Origin: Brucella grignonensis
Lineage (GTDB): Bacteria; Pseudomonadota; Alphaproteobacteria; Rhizobiales; Rhizobiaceae
Assembly: GCF_002252505.1 (NCBI RefSeq)
Contig: NZ_NNRL01000161.1
Span: 160,988-224,987, forward strand
Length of the DNA: 64,000 nucleotides
Reading direction: 5' to 3'
The translations under genes and the position numbers were made by a program. The notes below the pieces were generated by a model, which did no database searches, had not been told where the DNA came from, and saw only the letters and a program-made list of their open reading frames with translations. This document shows positions 1 through 9,783 of this stretch, one piece after another (the stretch's first letter is position 1; the number at the start of each line of letters is the position of its first letter).

Positions 1-204
1 CTCAAACGTCAGAGCTATGTCGAAAAAGCCACTATCGATGCTTCCGATCTGGAAGAAGCGGAGATCCGCTATTTCTACAGCTTTGGAGAAGTGACAGCTC
101 CTGTTGAGGCGCCAGCACCCGAATGGGCGCAACAGGCCCCTCGTCCCACTTATTCCTCATTTGGCTCGACGATCGGATTTGTCGGTCATCGCGGAGAAAA
201 CTGA
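1..204 (+). CDS. C-terminal fragment of a small hypothetical protein (possibly DUF2628)
   Basis: An open frame runs in from the left edge and stops at TGA 202-204, giving 67 residues. The fragment has a charged part (residues 8-25), then an aromatic YFYSF stretch and a Pro/Ala-rich tail. It ends 2 bases before hisH, so it is probably the gene ahead of hisH in one operon. In Brucella a DUF2628 protein sits between hisB and hisH as I recall; that identity is inferred from position because the domain itself is outside the window. Confidence 0.55.
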   Translation, partial: LKRQSYVEKATIDASDLEEAEIRYFYSFGEVTAPVEAPAPEWAQQAPRPTYSSFGSTIGFVGHRGEN

Positions 205-206
205 AA

Positions 207-857
207 ATGCGTGTTGCAATTATCGACTATGGTTCCGGCAATCTTCGCTCGGCCACCAAGGCCTTTGAGCGCGCCGCCCATGAGAGCGGTGTGAAAGCGG
301 AAATCGAACTGACGGCGGATGCCGATCGCGTGGCGAGCGCCGATCGAATTGTGCTGCCGGGCGTTGGCGCTTATGCCGATTGCCGCCGCGGCCTCCATGC
401 CGTGCCCGGCATGGTTGAAGCGCTGGAAGATGTGGTTCTGAAAAAGGCGCATCCATTTCTTGGCATCTGCGTGGGCATGCAGCTCATGTCGGAACGCGGC
501 CTTGAAAAGCAAGTGACCGAAGGCCTTGGCTGGATCGCAGGCGATGTGCGTGAAATGACGCCATCCGACCCGACGCTCAAGATTCCGCAGATTGGCTGGA
601 ACAGGATTCACGTGAAACATTCGCATCCGGTGTTTGACGGAATCGCTACCGGCGAGAACGGCTTGCATGCCTATTTCGTGCATTCCTATATGTTCGACGC
701 GAAGAACAAAGCGGACGTGCTGGCCGTCACTGAATATGGTGGCGATGTCGCCGCAACGGTTGGTCGCGACAATATGATCGGCACGCAGTTCCATCCTGAA
801 AAGAGCCAGCTGCTTGGCCTTTCGCTCATTGCCAATTTCCTGAAATGGAAGCCTTGA
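207..857 (+). CDS. hisH: Imidazole glycerol phosphate synthase, glutaminase subunit HisH
   Basis: HisH hydrolyses glutamine and passes ammonia to HisF for the fifth step of histidine synthesis. The 216-residue protein has the class I glutamine amidotransferase pattern: an oxyanion region around PGVGAY (51-56), the nucleophile Cys88 in GICVGMQ, and a C-terminal HPE triad motif in QFHPEKS. I start it at ATG 207, which gives the normal [10 protein letters not shown]-terminus; an in-frame ATG at 123 would add 28 residues that overlap the upstream gene. Four bases separate it from hisA. Confidence 0.96.
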   Translation: MRVAIIDYGSGNLRSATKAFERAAHESGVKAEIELTADADRVASADRIVLPGVGAYADCRRGLHAVPGMVEALEDVVLKKAHPFLGICVGMQLMSERGLEKQVTEGLGWIAGDVREMTPSDPTLKIPQIGWNRIHVKHSHPVFDGIATGENGLHAYFVHSYMFDAKNKADVLAVTEYGGDVAATVGRDNMIGTQFHPEKSQLLGLSLIANFLKWKP

Positions 858-861
858 AACT

Positions 862-1593
862 ATGATCCTTTTTCCCGCCATCGATTTGAAAGACGGTCAA
901 TGCGTGCGCCTCAAGCTTGGCGACATGGATCAGGCGACCGTTTACAATGAAGACCCCGCAGCACAGGCCAAAGCTTTTGAGGATCAGGGCTTTGAATGGC
1001 TGCATGTGGTTGATCTCAATGGTGCCTTTGCTGGCGAAAGCGTCAATGGCCAGGCTGTTGAAGCCATTTTGAAAGCGACCAAAAATCCGGTTCAGCTTGG
1101 CGGCGGTATCCGCACGCTTGCCCATATCGAAAACTGGCTTTCCAAAGGTCTGCGCCGCGTGATTCTCGGCACTGTTGCCGTGCGCGATCCGGCGCTGGTG
1201 ATTGAAGCCTGCAAGGAATTTCCGGGACAGGTTGCAGTCGGCATTGATGCCAAGGGTGGCTATGTCGCCGTTGAAGGCTGGGCCGAAGCGTCCGAACTTG
1301 GCGTGGTGGAACTCGCGAAAAAGTTTGAAGGTGCGGGCGTTGCCGCCATCATCTATACGGATATCGACCGTGACGGCGTGCTGGCTGGCATCAACTGGGA
1401 TTCGACGCTTGGCCTCGCAGACAGCGTTTCCATTCCGGTGATCGCATCGGGCGGCCTCGCCTCGATGGATGACATCAAACGTCTTGCCGCACCCGATGCC
1501 CGCAAGCTTGAAGGCGCGATTTCCGGTCGCGCGCTTTATGATGGTCGCATCGATCCGGCAGAAGCATTGGCTCTCTTGAGGACTTCGGCATGA
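862..1593 (+). CDS. hisA: Phosphoribosylformimino-AICAR-phosphate isomerase HisA
   Basis: HisA catalyses the Amadori rearrangement of ProFAR to PRFAR in histidine synthesis. The 243-residue (beta/alpha)8 barrel has the catalytic Asp near the N-terminus (PAIDLKDG, D8) and the second Asp in YTDIDRDG, plus the two phosphate-binding turns LGGGIR and ASGGLAS. The length is standard. Its stop overlaps the hisF start by 4 bases, so the two are translationally coupled. Confidence 0.97.
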   Translation: MILFPAIDLKDGQCVRLKLGDMDQATVYNEDPAAQAKAFEDQGFEWLHVVDLNGAFAGESVNGQAVEAILKATKNPVQLGGGIRTLAHIENWLSKGLRRVILGTVAVRDPALVIEACKEFPGQVAVGIDAKGGYVAVEGWAEASELGVVELAKKFEGAGVAAIIYTDIDRDGVLAGINWDSTLGLADSVSIPVIASGGLASMDDIKRLAAPDARKLEGAISGRALYDGRIDPAEALALLRTSA

Positions 1594-2375
1594 CCTTGAA
1601 AGCACGCGTAATTCCCTGCCTCGATGTGAAAGACGGCCGCGTCGTCAAGGGCGTTAATTTTGTCGATTTGATTGATGCCGGTGATCCGGTGGAAGCGGCT
1701 CGCGCCTATGATGCGGCAGGCGCAGACGAACTGTGCTTCCTCGACATCACGGCATCTTCGGACAATCGCGAGACAATTTTTGATGTGGTGGCCCGGACGG
1801 CAGAACAGTGTTTCATGCCGCTGACTGTCGGCGGTGGCGTGCGTCAGGTTTCTGATATTCGCAAGCTGTTGCTTGCTGGGGCCGACAAGGTTTCGATCAA
1901 TACGGCTGCGGTGAAGAACCCGGAATTTGTTGCCGAAGCCGCCGACAAGTTTGGCGATCAGTGCATCGTTGTTGCCATTGACGCCAAGAAGGTTTCAGGT
2001 GCAGACGAGAGCGACCGCTGGGAAATCTTCACCCATGGCGGTCGCCAGACGACCGGCATCGATGCGGTGGAATTTGCGCAGAAGGTGGTGAGCCTTGGCG
2101 CAGGAGAAATCCTGCTGACTTCGATGGATCGTGATGGCACCAAGGCCGGTTATGATGTGGCCCTGACGCGTGCTGTGGCTGACAGCGTGCGCGTTCCGGT
2201 GATCGCATCGGGCGGCGTTGGCAATCTCGATCACATGGTTGATGGCATCCGCGAAGGTCATGCGACGGCAGTTCTCGCAGCGTCGATCTTCCACTTCGGC
2301 ACCTATACGATTGGCGAAGCCAAGCGCTATATGGCCGAGGCTGGCATTCCGATGCGGCTCGATCCGGTCCGTTAA
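1590..2375 (+). CDS. hisF: Imidazole glycerol phosphate synthase, cyclase subunit HisF
   Basis: HisF uses ammonia from HisH to convert PRFAR to imidazole glycerol phosphate and AICAR. The 261-residue barrel has the catalytic Asp in [12 protein letters not shown] (D11) and the second in [11 protein letters not shown] (about D137), with phosphate sites GGGVR and ASGGVGN. It overlaps hisA by 4 bases and lies 23 bases before hisE. Standard length and no defects. Confidence 0.98.
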   Translation: MTLKARVIPCLDVKDGRVVKGVNFVDLIDAGDPVEAARAYDAAGADELCFLDITASSDNRETIFDVVARTAEQCFMPLTVGGGVRQVSDIRKLLLAGADKVSINTAAVKNPEFVAEAADKFGDQCIVVAIDAKKVSGADESDRWEIFTHGGRQTTGIDAVEFAQKVVSLGAGEILLTSMDRDGTKAGYDVALTRAVADSVRVPVIASGGVGNLDHMVDGIREGHATAVLAASIFHFGTYTIGEAKRYMAEAGIPMRLDPVR

Positions 2376-2398
2376 AGAGCAAGATTTAAGGAAATCCG

Positions 2399-2722
2399 AT
2401 GATTGAGTTCACACTTTCCGACCTTGAACGCATTGTTGCGGAACGTGCAACTTCGACGGATGGATCGTCTTATACGGCTAGTCTCTTTGCCAAGGGCCAG
2501 ACACGCGCTGCCAAAAAGCTTGGTGAAGAAGCCGTGGAAACGGTGATTGCCGCAGTCAGCGGCGACCGCGCTGAAGTTGTCACGGAAAGCGCTGACCTGC
2601 TTTATCATCTGCTGGTGGTTCTCAAGATTGCTGACGTGCCGCTTGATGAAGTTCTTGCAGAATTGCAACGCCGCACGGCGCAGACTGGCCTTGAGGAAAA
2701 GGCCGGTCGTCCGAAAGCATAA
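2399..2722 (+). CDS. hisE: Phosphoribosyl-ATP pyrophosphatase HisE
   Basis: HisE hydrolyses PR-ATP to PR-AMP in the second step of histidine synthesis. The 107-residue all-alpha MazG-type protein carries the metal-binding signature [11 protein letters not shown] (about 40-50) and the [10 protein letters not shown] helix. As in many alphaproteobacteria it is separate from hisI, which is not in this window. It is the last his gene of the cluster. Confidence 0.96.
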   Translation: MIEFTLSDLERIVAERATSTDGSSYTASLFAKGQTRAAKKLGEEAVETVIAAVSGDRAEVVTESADLLYHLLVVLKIADVPLDEVLAELQRRTAQTGLEEKAGRPKA

Positions 2723-2782
2723 ATGCAAAGTGATTTGAAAGCTGTTAGTGCAGAATTGGCGTTGAGGGAGAGCAGCGACAAT

Positions 2783-3751
2783 ATGTGGGAAAAAGTGGAC
2801 CAGCTAACGCCGTCGCGTTACTCGCCTTACCGTTTCTTTTCGGCGGAAGAGTGGGCAGGCTTTCGCGCCGACACGCCCCTCACCCTCACCTATGAAGAAG
2901 TAAAACGGCTGCGCTCGCTGGGCGATCCGATTGATCTGGATGAAGTGCGGCGCATTTATCTGTCGCTGTCGCGTTTGCTCTATGCGCATGTGGAGGCAAG
3001 TCAGCTTCTGTTCCGCCAGCGCCAGCAATTTCTCAATATGGAAGAACGTTTCAAGACGCCTTTCATTATTGGTGTTGCAGGTTCGGTGGCGGTTGGAAAA
3101 TCCACGACCGCGCGTATTCTGAAAGAACTCCTCGCCCGCTGGCCTTCAAGCCCGAAGGTCGATCTGGTGACGACGGACGGCTTCCTCTATCCCAATGCGG
3201 TTCTACGCGATCAGAATATGATGGAGCGAAAGGGCTTTCCGGAAAGCTATGATGTGGGCGCGGTTCTGCGTTTCTTGTCGGCGATCAAGGCAGGCATGAG
3301 CCATGTGCGTGCGCCGCTCTATTCGCATCTGAGCTATGACGTGCTGCCTGGCGAATATCAGATTGTCGACAAGCCTGACATTCTGATCTTTGAGGGCATC
3401 AATGTGCTTCAAGTGCGTGACCTGCCGGAAGACGGCAAGATGGTGCCTTTCGTGTCCGACTTCTTCGACTTCTCGATCTATATCGATGCAGAGCCGGAGC
3501 TGATCCACAAATGGTATATCGACCGCTTCATGCGGCTGCGGGAGACGGCCTTCGTCAATCCCGAATCCTTCTTCCATCGCTATTCGCAGCTTTCGGAAGA
3601 TGCTGCCCGTTCCATTGGCGAAGGCCTTTGGAACAATATCAACATGAAGAACCTGCGTGAGAACATTCTTCCCACCCGCCCCCGCGCCGATATTATCCTG
3701 CGCAAAGGCAGCGATCACCTGATCGAAGAAGTGGCATTGAGGAAGATATGA
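2783..3751 (+). CDS. coaA: Pantothenate kinase, type I (CoaA)
   Basis: CoaA phosphorylates pantothenate, the entry step to coenzyme A. The P-loop [12 protein letters not shown] lies at about 97-108, followed by TTDGFLYPN and the family motifs RKGFPESYD and FEGINVLQ. I chose ATG 2783 ([10 protein letters not shown], 322 residues), the usual N-terminus, with GAGGGAGAG-type RBS sequence upstream; a longer frame begins right after hisE at 2723. It follows the his genes on the same strand, a conserved arrangement in brucellae. Confidence 0.96.
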   Translation: MWEKVDQLTPSRYSPYRFFSAEEWAGFRADTPLTLTYEEVKRLRSLGDPIDLDEVRRIYLSLSRLLYAHVEASQLLFRQRQQFLNMEERFKTPFIIGVAGSVAVGKSTTARILKELLARWPSSPKVDLVTTDGFLYPNAVLRDQNMMERKGFPESYDVGAVLRFLSAIKAGMSHVRAPLYSHLSYDVLPGEYQIVDKPDILIFEGINVLQVRDLPEDGKMVPFVSDFFDFSIYIDAEPELIHKWYIDRFMRLRETAFVNPESFFHRYSQLSEDAARSIGEGLWNNINMKNLRENILPTRPRADIILRKGSDHLIEEVALRKI

Positions 3752-3756
3752 AATGA

Positions 3757-3786
3757 AAAAGACCGGTTTAAAACCGGCCTTCTCTT
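3757..3786. terminator. Bidirectional terminator between coaA and the LysM gene
   Basis: A hairpin with arms CCGGTTT / AAACCGG is flanked by A-rich DNA on the left and CTTCTCTTT on the right. It lies between two convergent genes and can end transcription from both sides. Confidence 0.75.
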
Positions 3787-3799
3787 TGTGTCGTTAGCC

Positions 3800-4246
3800 T
3801 TACAGCGGCGGAATGCGCAGCACCTGACCCGGATAGATTTTGTCCGGATGGGTCAGCATCGGCTTGTTGGCTTCAAAAATAATGTCGTTTTTTGCACCCT
3901 TGCCTTTGCCATACTGGGCTTCGGCGATTTTCCAAAGGTTGTCGCCCTTCTTGACCGTATAGAAGACTGGCTCAGCACCTGTGCCTGCACCATCGACTTT
4001 CAGTTCCGAGGCTTCCACCTTGGAAACACCAAGCGAGTTGCCGACCGCGATAATCGCTTTTTCAAAAGCCGACTGATCCTTCACATTGCCGGTCAGAACA
4101 GCCTTGTCGCCCTGAACGCTAACCTGCACGCCATCGGTGCCGAGATTATGCGAGTCGAGTTCTTTCTTGAGGTCATCGGCTTTGGGCTCATTTTCACCGA
4201 AACCAAGTTTGGTTCCGACCGACTTCACAAAATCGAAAATTCCCAT
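3800..4246 (-). CDS. kbp: BON-LysM protein (Kbp/YgaU family)
   Basis: The 148-residue protein has an N-terminal helix (MGIFDFVKSVG), a BON domain at about 22-88 and a C-terminal LysM domain at about 95-146 (YTVKKGDNLWKIAEAQYG ... PGQVLRIP). The order and length match E. coli Kbp (YgaU), a cytoplasmic potassium-binding protein needed for growth in high K+. No signal peptide is visible, which fits Kbp better than a cell-wall protein. It is a single gene, convergent with coaA. Confidence 0.88.
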   Translation of the reverse strand: MGIFDFVKSVGTKLGFGENEPKADDLKKELDSHNLGTDGVQVSVQGDKAVLTGNVKDQSAFEKAIIAVGNSLGVSKVEASELKVDGAGTGAEPVFYTVKKGDNLWKIAEAQYGKGKGAKNDIIFEANKPMLTHPDKIYPGQVLRIPPL

Positions 4247-4444
4247 GGGGCAAGTCTCCCTGTTGTTGCTAACTTATTGATGCATGCAATCAAATATCAG
4301 AACCAGAGATGAGCCAGTACTTCTTGTGGCCAATCAATGGGGTACAAACTACAGCCCCTTTCAAATTGGTCAAGGCAGGAATTTCCGGAAATTGCTCAAT
4401 AAGTTCTGGCACTTAATTAGAAAAGCCGTCGGAAAAGCCCTGTC

Positions 4445-6169
4445 CTACCGACCAAGATTGGTGCGGGCGAGTTCAACGATTTCATCGCCACGACCGCTGA
4501 TGATGGCTTTGAGCATATAGAGGCTGAAACCCTTGGCTTGCTCCGCCTTGATCTTTGGCGGCATCACAAGCTCCTGCTTGGCCGTCACCACATCAACCAG
4601 AACCGGACCGTCATGAGCAAAAGCCTGCTTTAATGCCTCCGGCAGATCAGCGGATTCCTCTACGCGAAAACCTTTGATGCCGATGGCTTGCGCCATTGCT
4701 GCAAAATTCGGATTGTCGAGATCGGTCCCGGAGGTCAGATAGCCGCCGGCCTTCATTTCCATGGCGACGAAACCCAGTGAACCATTGTTATAGACAATGA
4801 TCTTGGCTGGCAGATTAAGCTGCTTGAGCGACAAGAAATCGCCCATCATCATGGTGAAGCCACCGTCACCTGAAAGTGAGACGACCTGTCGATCAGGCGC
4901 TGTAGCCTTTGCACCAAGTGCCTGAAGCATCGCATTGGCCATTGAGCCATGATTGAACGACCCAAGCAGGCGGCGCTTGCCATTCATGGTGAGATAGCGT
5001 GCAGCCCAGACGGTCGGTGTGCCGACATCAGCGGTGAAGATCGCATTGTCATCGGCAATCTCGTCGATAAGACGTGTGAGATATTGCGGATGGATCGGCT
5101 GGCCGGGTTTTGACGGTTGCGCCAGATCGTCCAGCGCTTCACGCGCTTTGGTGTAATGGGTCTTGGCGGCATCGAGAAATTTCGTATTGCGGCCCGATTT
5201 AAGCTTCGGCAGCAGGGCTGTGATCGTTTCAGACACGTCACCCGCCACGCCAAAAGTCAGCGGTGCGCGGCGACCAAGCTGCGAAGGATCATTATCGATC
5301 TGAACGATTTTGGCCTTGTCGGGATAGAAATTGCGATAAGGGAAACTGGTGCCGAGCATCAGCAGTGTGTCGCAGTTGAGCATGGCGTGATAGCCGGACG
5401 AAAAGCCGATCAGGCCGGTCATGCCGACATCGAAGGGGTTGTCCCATTCGACATGTTCCTTGCCGCGCAGCGCATGAACAACTGGTGCTTCAAGCCGTTC
5501 AGCCAGTGAGATCACCGCATCATGCGCACCGGCACAGCCACTGCCTGCCAGAATGGTAATTTTCTCTGAGCCATTGAGAATCTCTGCGAGTTTTGCAACA
5601 TCCTGATCGGCAGGGATCACACGTGGAAGCGAGACCGGCGTCCAGCTTTGCCTGGAACCTTCAGGCGCTTGTTTGAGGGCGACATCACCCGGAATGACGA
5701 TCACGGCCACGCCGCGCTTACCGATGGCCGCGCACATGGCGCGGTTCAGCACTTCGGGCATTTGTGCAGGGTTGGAAACCAGCTCAACAAAATGGCTGCA
5801 TTCGCGGAACAGTTCCTGCGGATGGGTTTCCTGAAAATAGTCGAGGCCGATTTCGGATGAAGGAATATGGGCTGCAATCGCCAGCACAGGTTCGCGGTTG
5901 CGGTGACAATCAAAAAGCCCGTTGATGAGGTGCAGATTGCCGGGACCGCAGCTTCCTGCACACACGGCCAGTTCGCCGGTGATAGCTGCTTCTGCACCCG
6001 CGGCAAAGGCCGCGGTTTCCTCGTGACGGACATGCATCCAGTCAATTTTGCCAAGTCGTCTGAGGCTGTCATTCAGTCCGTTGAGGCTGTCGCCCGTAAC
6101 ACCCCAGATACGCCTAACACCCGCTTCGGCCAAGGTTTGAGCCAGAAGATCCGCAACAGTCATGCCCAT
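4445..6169 (-). CDS. poxB: Ubiquinone-dependent pyruvate dehydrogenase (pyruvate oxidase) PoxB
   Basis: PoxB is a peripheral membrane flavoprotein that oxidises pyruvate to acetate and CO2 and passes electrons to ubiquinone. The 574 residues follow E. coli PoxB closely throughout: [13 protein letters not shown] near the N-terminus, the TPP glutamate in [23 protein letters not shown], the TPP motif GDGGF...NN at about 430-460, and the C-terminal lipid-activation region ([15 protein letters not shown]). The start is ATG 6169, five bases after AAAGGTGG; an in-frame GTG at 6178 lies inside that RBS. The gene stands alone. Confidence 0.95.
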   Translation of the reverse strand: MGMTVADLLAQTLAEAGVRRIWGVTGDSLNGLNDSLRRLGKIDWMHVRHEETAAFAAGAEAAITGELAVCAGSCGPGNLHLINGLFDCHRNREPVLAIAAHIPSSEIGLDYFQETHPQELFRECSHFVELVSNPAQMPEVLNRAMCAAIGKRGVAVIVIPGDVALKQAPEGSRQSWTPVSLPRVIPADQDVAKLAEILNGSEKITILAGSGCAGAHDAVISLAERLEAPVVHALRGKEHVEWDNPFDVGMTGLIGFSSGYHAMLNCDTLLMLGTSFPYRNFYPDKAKIVQIDNDPSQLGRRAPLTFGVAGDVSETITALLPKLKSGRNTKFLDAAKTHYTKAREALDDLAQPSKPGQPIHPQYLTRLIDEIADDNAIFTADVGTPTVWAARYLTMNGKRRLLGSFNHGSMANAMLQALGAKATAPDRQVVSLSGDGGFTMMMGDFLSLKQLNLPAKIIVYNNGSLGFVAMEMKAGGYLTSGTDLDNPNFAAMAQAIGIKGFRVEESADLPEALKQAFAHDGPVLVDVVTAKQELVMPPKIKAEQAKGFSLYMLKAIISGRGDEIVELARTNLGR

Positions 6170-6230
6170 GATTTCCACCTTTCACAATCCTGATGGATAA
6201 CCTAGGGCGCGGGGCAGATGTGGGAAGTCG

Positions 6231-6258
6231 TCAAACGGCATCATTTGATGCCGTTTGA
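6231..6258. repeat. Perfect 13-bp inverted repeat upstream of poxB
   Basis: Arms TCAAACGGCATCA (6231-6243) and TGATGCCGTTTGA (6246-6258) are perfect complements around TT. The repeat lies 10 bases past the stop of the hydrolase gene and 61 bases before the poxB start. It has no T-run on either side, so it could be an operator for poxB or an mRNA 3'-end hairpin rather than a simple terminator. Confidence 0.6.
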
Positions 6259-6268
6259 AACAGAGTGT

Positions 6269-7084
6269 TTATTGTGTGCAATCGCGGATAAAGCGCGCGA
6301 GATAAGCGTCAAATTCTGCGGGTGCTTCGCGGAATGGCGCATGACCTGCATTGTCGATAACGTGGGTTTTACCTTCCCACAGATTGCCGAATTTCACTTT
6401 CGACACGAAATCGAGTTCAACAAAAGGCTCGTCACGGCCATTGACGACCGCGATAGGGAGTTGTGCTTCCGCTACGATGTCGCGCTGGTTACCGCCGGTG
6501 CCAGAGCCAAATTTTTCAAACATGATGCGGCGCGCGCGTCCATCTGTGCGTGCAACAATATCGAGAAGCGATGCCTCGAATGGTTCGCCGCAGGTGCTGC
6601 GAGCGTAGGATTCCACATCGTGTTCCGAGAAGACTTCCTGTCCGGCGAGTGCCATATCAGGACCGCTCTTGAAGCCCTGTCCTACTTCTTCGCGCGCGAC
6701 AGGCGGCGTCCCAGTGATCATCAGCCCACGCATTTCAGGATAACGGGCAATCATCTCGATACCAATATGGCCACCGAGCGACCAGCCAAAAACCACCGCA
6801 TCGGCAATCCCGAGCTTTTGCATGACTTCGGTCATTGCATTCGCATAGCCTTCCATCGAATAGCTGCGGTCGGGGTCGATGGCATCGGATGATTTGCCGT
6901 GGCCCGGAAGATCAGGTGCAATGACGCGCCACTTCTTGCCGATCTCTCCTTCGAGCTGCGGCGCAAAAATGGCACCCGAACTTGAATTGCCATGGATCAT
7001 CAGCAGCGGAGCGCCCTCGCCCTCGCTTTCCCGCACAGCAATGCGGCCATGGCTGGTTTCAAGCTCGTGATAATTGATTGTCAT
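6269..7084 (-). CDS. Alpha/beta hydrolase
   Basis: A 271-residue alpha/beta-hydrolase-fold protein. It shows the oxyanion turn IHGNSSSG near residue 30, DLPGHGKS, the nucleophile elbow GWSLGGH at about 105-111 and a late NAGHAPF histidine, so the Ser-Asp-His triad is intact. It resembles C-C hydrolase and haloperoxidase-like members, but I cannot assign a substrate. I start at ATG 7084; the TTG at 7099 is less likely. It reads toward poxB but a 100-base gap separates them. Confidence 0.85.
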   Translation of the reverse strand: MTINYHELETSHGRIAVRESEGEGAPLLMIHGNSSSGAIFAPQLEGEIGKKWRVIAPDLPGHGKSSDAIDPDRSYSMEGYANAMTEVMQKLGIADAVVFGWSLGGHIGIEMIARYPEMRGLMITGTPPVAREEVGQGFKSGPDMALAGQEVFSEHDVESYARSTCGEPFEASLLDIVARTDGRARRIMFEKFGSGTGGNQRDIVAEAQLPIAVVNGRDEPFVELDFVSKVKFGNLWEGKTHVIDNAGHAPFREAPAEFDAYLARFIRDCTQ

Positions 7085-7124
7085 GTCGTCTGTTCCCAAA
7101 ATGCGGATAGTCTAGGTTCTGAGC

Positions 7125-7562
7125 CTAATCGTAAGAAACCTTACCGCGACCTTTCTTGATGTCCGAGCGTCCGGACTTGGCCTTGAGGCGGCGTTCAATC
7201 GAGCCTTTTGTCGGCTTGGTTTTCCTGCGTGGTGGCGGCGGCGGAACTGCTGCTTCTCTGATCAAAGCAATCATCCGCTCACGTGCATCTTCGCGGTTGC
7301 GTTCCTGTGTGCGGAAGCGATTGGCCTCGATCAGAATGTCCCCATCCTTGGTACCCTTCTGACCGGCAAGCTTGAAAAGACGGGAAAGCACATCTTCCGG
7401 CAGGCCGGAGCGCGCCGCATGAAAGCGCAGCTGCACGGCGGTGGAAACCTTGTTGACGTTCTGACCACCGGGACCGGATGAGCGAATAAAGCTCTCCTCC
7501 AGATCATCCTCGTGGATGGTCAGGCGGTTGGTGATGCGGATGATGTTGCGGCTTTCTTCCAT
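7125..7562 (-). CDS. arfB: Alternative ribosome-rescue factor ArfB (YaeJ-type peptidyl-tRNA hydrolase)
   Basis: ArfB enters stalled non-stop ribosomes and hydrolyses the peptidyl-tRNA. The 145-residue protein has the catalytic GGQ in SSGPGGQNVNK at about 28-38 and the basic C-terminal tail (RRLKAKSGR...KKGRGK) that occupies the empty mRNA channel; a PPPPP hinge at about 107-112 joins the two parts. Length and both functional parts match the family. The start is ATG 7562. Confidence 0.93.
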   Translation of the reverse strand: MEESRNIIRITNRLTIHEDDLEESFIRSSGPGGQNVNKVSTAVQLRFHAARSGLPEDVLSRLFKLAGQKGTKDGDILIEANRFRTQERNREDARERMIALIREAAVPPPPPRRKTKPTKGSIERRLKAKSGRSDIKKGRGKVSYD

Positions 7563-7590
7563 GATGCGAAGTGATACACCGCTTTCTAAC

Positions 7591-7698
7591 GCATGTCTCC
7601 CAAAAGTGGGAACCGGTTTTGGGATAAAGACATGCGTAAAAACAAATGGATAGAGCGAGCGCGGTGGATACGATCAAGCGTGACACGCTCTATCCATT
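7591..7698 (+). repeat. RIME-like double-palindrome repeat, copy A
   Basis: Two palindromes lie side by side. The first (7591-7635) has arms GCATGTCT / AGACATGC around the core GTGGGAACCGGTTTT. The second (7645-7698) has arms AATGGATAGAGCG / CGCTCTATCCATT. Two adjacent large palindromes is the layout described for RIME elements of rhizobia; Brucella has comparable Bru-RS repeats. It sits between arfB and the end of pckA. Confidence 0.8.
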
Positions 7699-7708
7699 AG
7701 ACAAAAGA

Positions 7709-7734
7709 AAAACCCGACCTTTCGGCCGGGCTTC
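7709..7734 (-). terminator. Rho-independent terminator of pckA
   Basis: On the minus strand a GC stem (CCCGGCC / GGTCGGG, loop GAAA) is followed by TTTTTCTTTT. It lies about 80 bases beyond the pckA stop, with repeat copy B in between. Confidence 0.85.
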
Positions 7735-7757
7735 TCCTCCTCCTCAGGATGGTGAAA

Positions 7758-7799
7758 GCATGTCTCCAAAAAGTGGGAACCGGTCTTTGGGAGACATGC
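7758..7799 (+). repeat. RIME-like palindrome, copy B (single palindrome)
   Basis: Arms GCATGTCTCC / GGGAGACATGC surround the family core GTGGGAACCGG. Only the first palindrome of the mosaic is present. It ends 10 bases from the pckA stop codon, so it is transcribed in the pckA 3' untranslated region. Confidence 0.8.
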
Positions 7800-7809
7800 G
7801 CAGAAAAAG

Positions 7810-9420
7810 CTATTCTGCAGCGATCTGGGTTGCCGGTGCGGCATCCTTCACATCGTGATCGACGTGGCTTTCGAATTTCTCGAAATTGTTCACGAACATA
7901 TCGACAAGCTTTTTGGCCTGTGCGTCGTAAGCAGCCTTGTCGGCCCAGGTCGAACGCGGATCGAGAATGGATGCGTCCACGCCCGGCACTTCAACCGGAA
8001 CAGCAAAGCCGAAATTCGGATCGGTGCGGAATTCCGCATTGTTGAGTGAGCCGTCAAGCGCTGCGGACAAAAGCGCACGGGTCGCCTTGATCGGCATACG
8101 CTTGCCGGTGCCATAAGCGCCGCCGGTCCAACCGGTGTTGACCAGCCAGCAATCGACCTTGTGTTCGGCGATCAGCTTGCGCAAAAGATTGCCGTATTCG
8201 GACGGATGACGCGGCATGAACGGTGCGCCGAAGCAGGTCGAGAAGGTTGCTTCCGGTTCGGTCACGCCCTTTTCAGTACCGGCGACCTTGGCGGTGTAGC
8301 CTGACAGGAAGTGATACATGGCCTGCGCAGGTGTCAGCTTGGCAATTGGAGGCATCACACCGAAAGCATCGGCGGTGAGCATGATGATGTTCTTTGGCTG
8401 ACCGCCCTTGCCCGATGCAGATGCGTTCGGAATGAAATCGAGCGGATAGGCGCAGCGGGTGTTTTCCGTGAGCGAACCATCGTCGAAATCCGGCTGGCGG
8501 TTTGCATCCAGCACGACATTTTCCAGAACAGTGCCGAAGCGCTGTGTGGTGGCGAAGATTTCAGGTTCGGCTTCTGCCGAAAGACGAATGGTCTTGGCAT
8601 AGCAGCCACCTTCGAAATTGAAGATGCCATGTTCGCCCCAGCCATGCTCATCGTCACCGATCAGCGTGCGGCTCGGATCGGCTGAAAGCGTGGTCTTGCC
8701 GGTGCCGGACAAGCCGAAGAAGACGGCGGTATCGCCGTTCGGGCCTTCATTGGCCGAGCAATGCATCGGCATGACGCCCTTGGCAGGCAGAAGATAATTG
8801 AGTGCGGTGAAGACCGACTTCTTCATTTCGCCAGCATAGGATGTGCCACCAATCAGCACGATCTTGCGGGTCAGGTCAACCGCGATCACCGTTTCGGTGC
8901 GCACACCATAGCGTGCTGGATCAGCCTTGAAGGAAGGCAGATCGATAATGGTCATTTCAGGCACGTAAGATGCAAGCGCTGCTTCTTCCGGACGGATCAG
9001 CAGGTTGCGGATGAACAGCGAATGCCATGCATATTCGGTGACGACACGCGCATTGATCTTGTTGTCTTTGTCAGCGCCGCCGATGAGATCCTGTACAAAA
9101 AGCTCCTTGCCCTTCGCATGTTCGATGAAATCGGCATAGAGAAGCTCGAAAGCCTCCGGCGTCATGGGCTTGTTGTTGTCCCACCAGACCTGATCTTCGG
9201 TGTTTGAATCGCGAACGACGAATTTGTCTTTTGGCGAGCGGCCCGTGTGCTGACCGGTGCGCGCAACAAGCGCACCCTGTGCGGAAAGCTCTGCTTCGCC
9301 ACGGCGAATTGTCTCTTCATAAAGCCGGGCCGGTCCAAAATTATAAAAGACTGCGGACAGTTCCTTCAATCCTGAAGTGGCAATGGAAGCGGCAGTATTG
9401 TGAATGCCGATCTCTTTCAT
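7810..9420 (-). CDS. pckA: Phosphoenolpyruvate carboxykinase (ATP)
   Basis: PckA converts oxaloacetate and ATP to PEP and CO2, the committed step of gluconeogenesis from organic acids. The 536-residue protein has the PEPCK signature around [10 protein letters not shown], the P-loop [13 protein letters not shown] and the second metal/ATP motif IGDDEHGW, so it belongs to the ATP-dependent class. It is divergent from bvrR. In Rhizobiales this pckA-chvI (bvrR) neighbourhood is conserved. Its upstream region has a pair of operator-like palindromes (9514-9559). Confidence 0.97.
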   Translation of the reverse strand: MKEIGIHNTAASIATSGLKELSAVFYNFGPARLYEETIRRGEAELSAQGALVARTGQHTGRSPKDKFVVRDSNTEDQVWWDNNKPMTPEAFELLYADFIEHAKGKELFVQDLIGGADKDNKINARVVTEYAWHSLFIRNLLIRPEEAALASYVPEMTIIDLPSFKADPARYGVRTETVIAVDLTRKIVLIGGTSYAGEMKKSVFTALNYLLPAKGVMPMHCSANEGPNGDTAVFFGLSGTGKTTLSADPSRTLIGDDEHGWGEHGIFNFEGGCYAKTIRLSAEAEPEIFATTQRFGTVLENVVLDANRQPDFDDGSLTENTRCAYPLDFIPNASASGKGGQPKNIIMLTADAFGVMPPIAKLTPAQAMYHFLSGYTAKVAGTEKGVTEPEATFSTCFGAPFMPRHPSEYGNLLRKLIAEHKVDCWLVNTGWTGGAYGTGKRMPIKATRALLSAALDGSLNNAEFRTDPNFGFAVPVEVPGVDASILDPRSTWADKAAYDAQAKKLVDMFVNNFEKFESHVDHDVKDAAPATQIAAE

Positions 9421-9513
9421 GGTCTCTCCGCCATCTGGTTCGAAAATTTGTTGTCCCGGTCTCTTTTAATCCGGGATGGCAGTCAGAAACAGATTAATTA
9501 AATCAAATCAAAT

Positions 9514-9559
9514 ATTTAATCGATTTAAAAAAATTGAAACTTTTTTAAATCGTTTAATC
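9514..9559 (-). promoter_or_regulatory. Twin LacI-type operator-like sites upstream of pckA
   Basis: Two AT-rich sites centred on CG, ATTTAATCGATTTAAA (CG at 9521-9522) and TTTAAATCGTTTAATC (CG at 9551-9552), are 30 bp apart, close to three helical turns. They also form an 18-nt inverted repeat with two mismatches. A central CG in a palindrome is typical of LacI/GalR operators, and in Sinorhizobium pckA is controlled by the LacI-type regulator PckR; assigning these sites to a PckR orthologue is inference. Confidence 0.55.
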
Positions 9560-9783
9560 TTTATGTTATTGCGTGTAACGCCGGCCTGGAACAATTCTCG
9601 ATTGTATGAACTCCGGAAACAGATTCGGCAGGCTGCTTTGATGGGAAGTTAAGTGGCTGCCACATTTTGTACCTAATTTGTACTGCACAAGCGGCACGAC
9701 TATAATAAGATCGACGCGCTTACCGGCGTTTGGTGATTTGCACCGCTGCTGTAACGGGGCGGCTAATAAAGGAGAAGGTCCGC
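9560..9783. other. Rest of the pckA-bvrR divergent intergenic region
   Basis: No convincing gene is seen here. The stretch must hold the bvrR promoter, but I see no consensus sigma-70 boxes I would defend. It ends with the strong RBS AAGGAGAAGG 6 bases before the bvrR ATG. Confidence 0.5.

Noticed and set aside
3788..4312. 174-residue plus-strand frame over the LysM gene
   Set aside because: Complement of the BON-LysM coding sequence; the minus-strand protein matches Kbp along its full length.
7591..7799. CRISPR-like repeats around arfB-pckA
   Set aside because: Two palindromic copies with unequal arms and no regular spacers; they belong to the RIME-like family.
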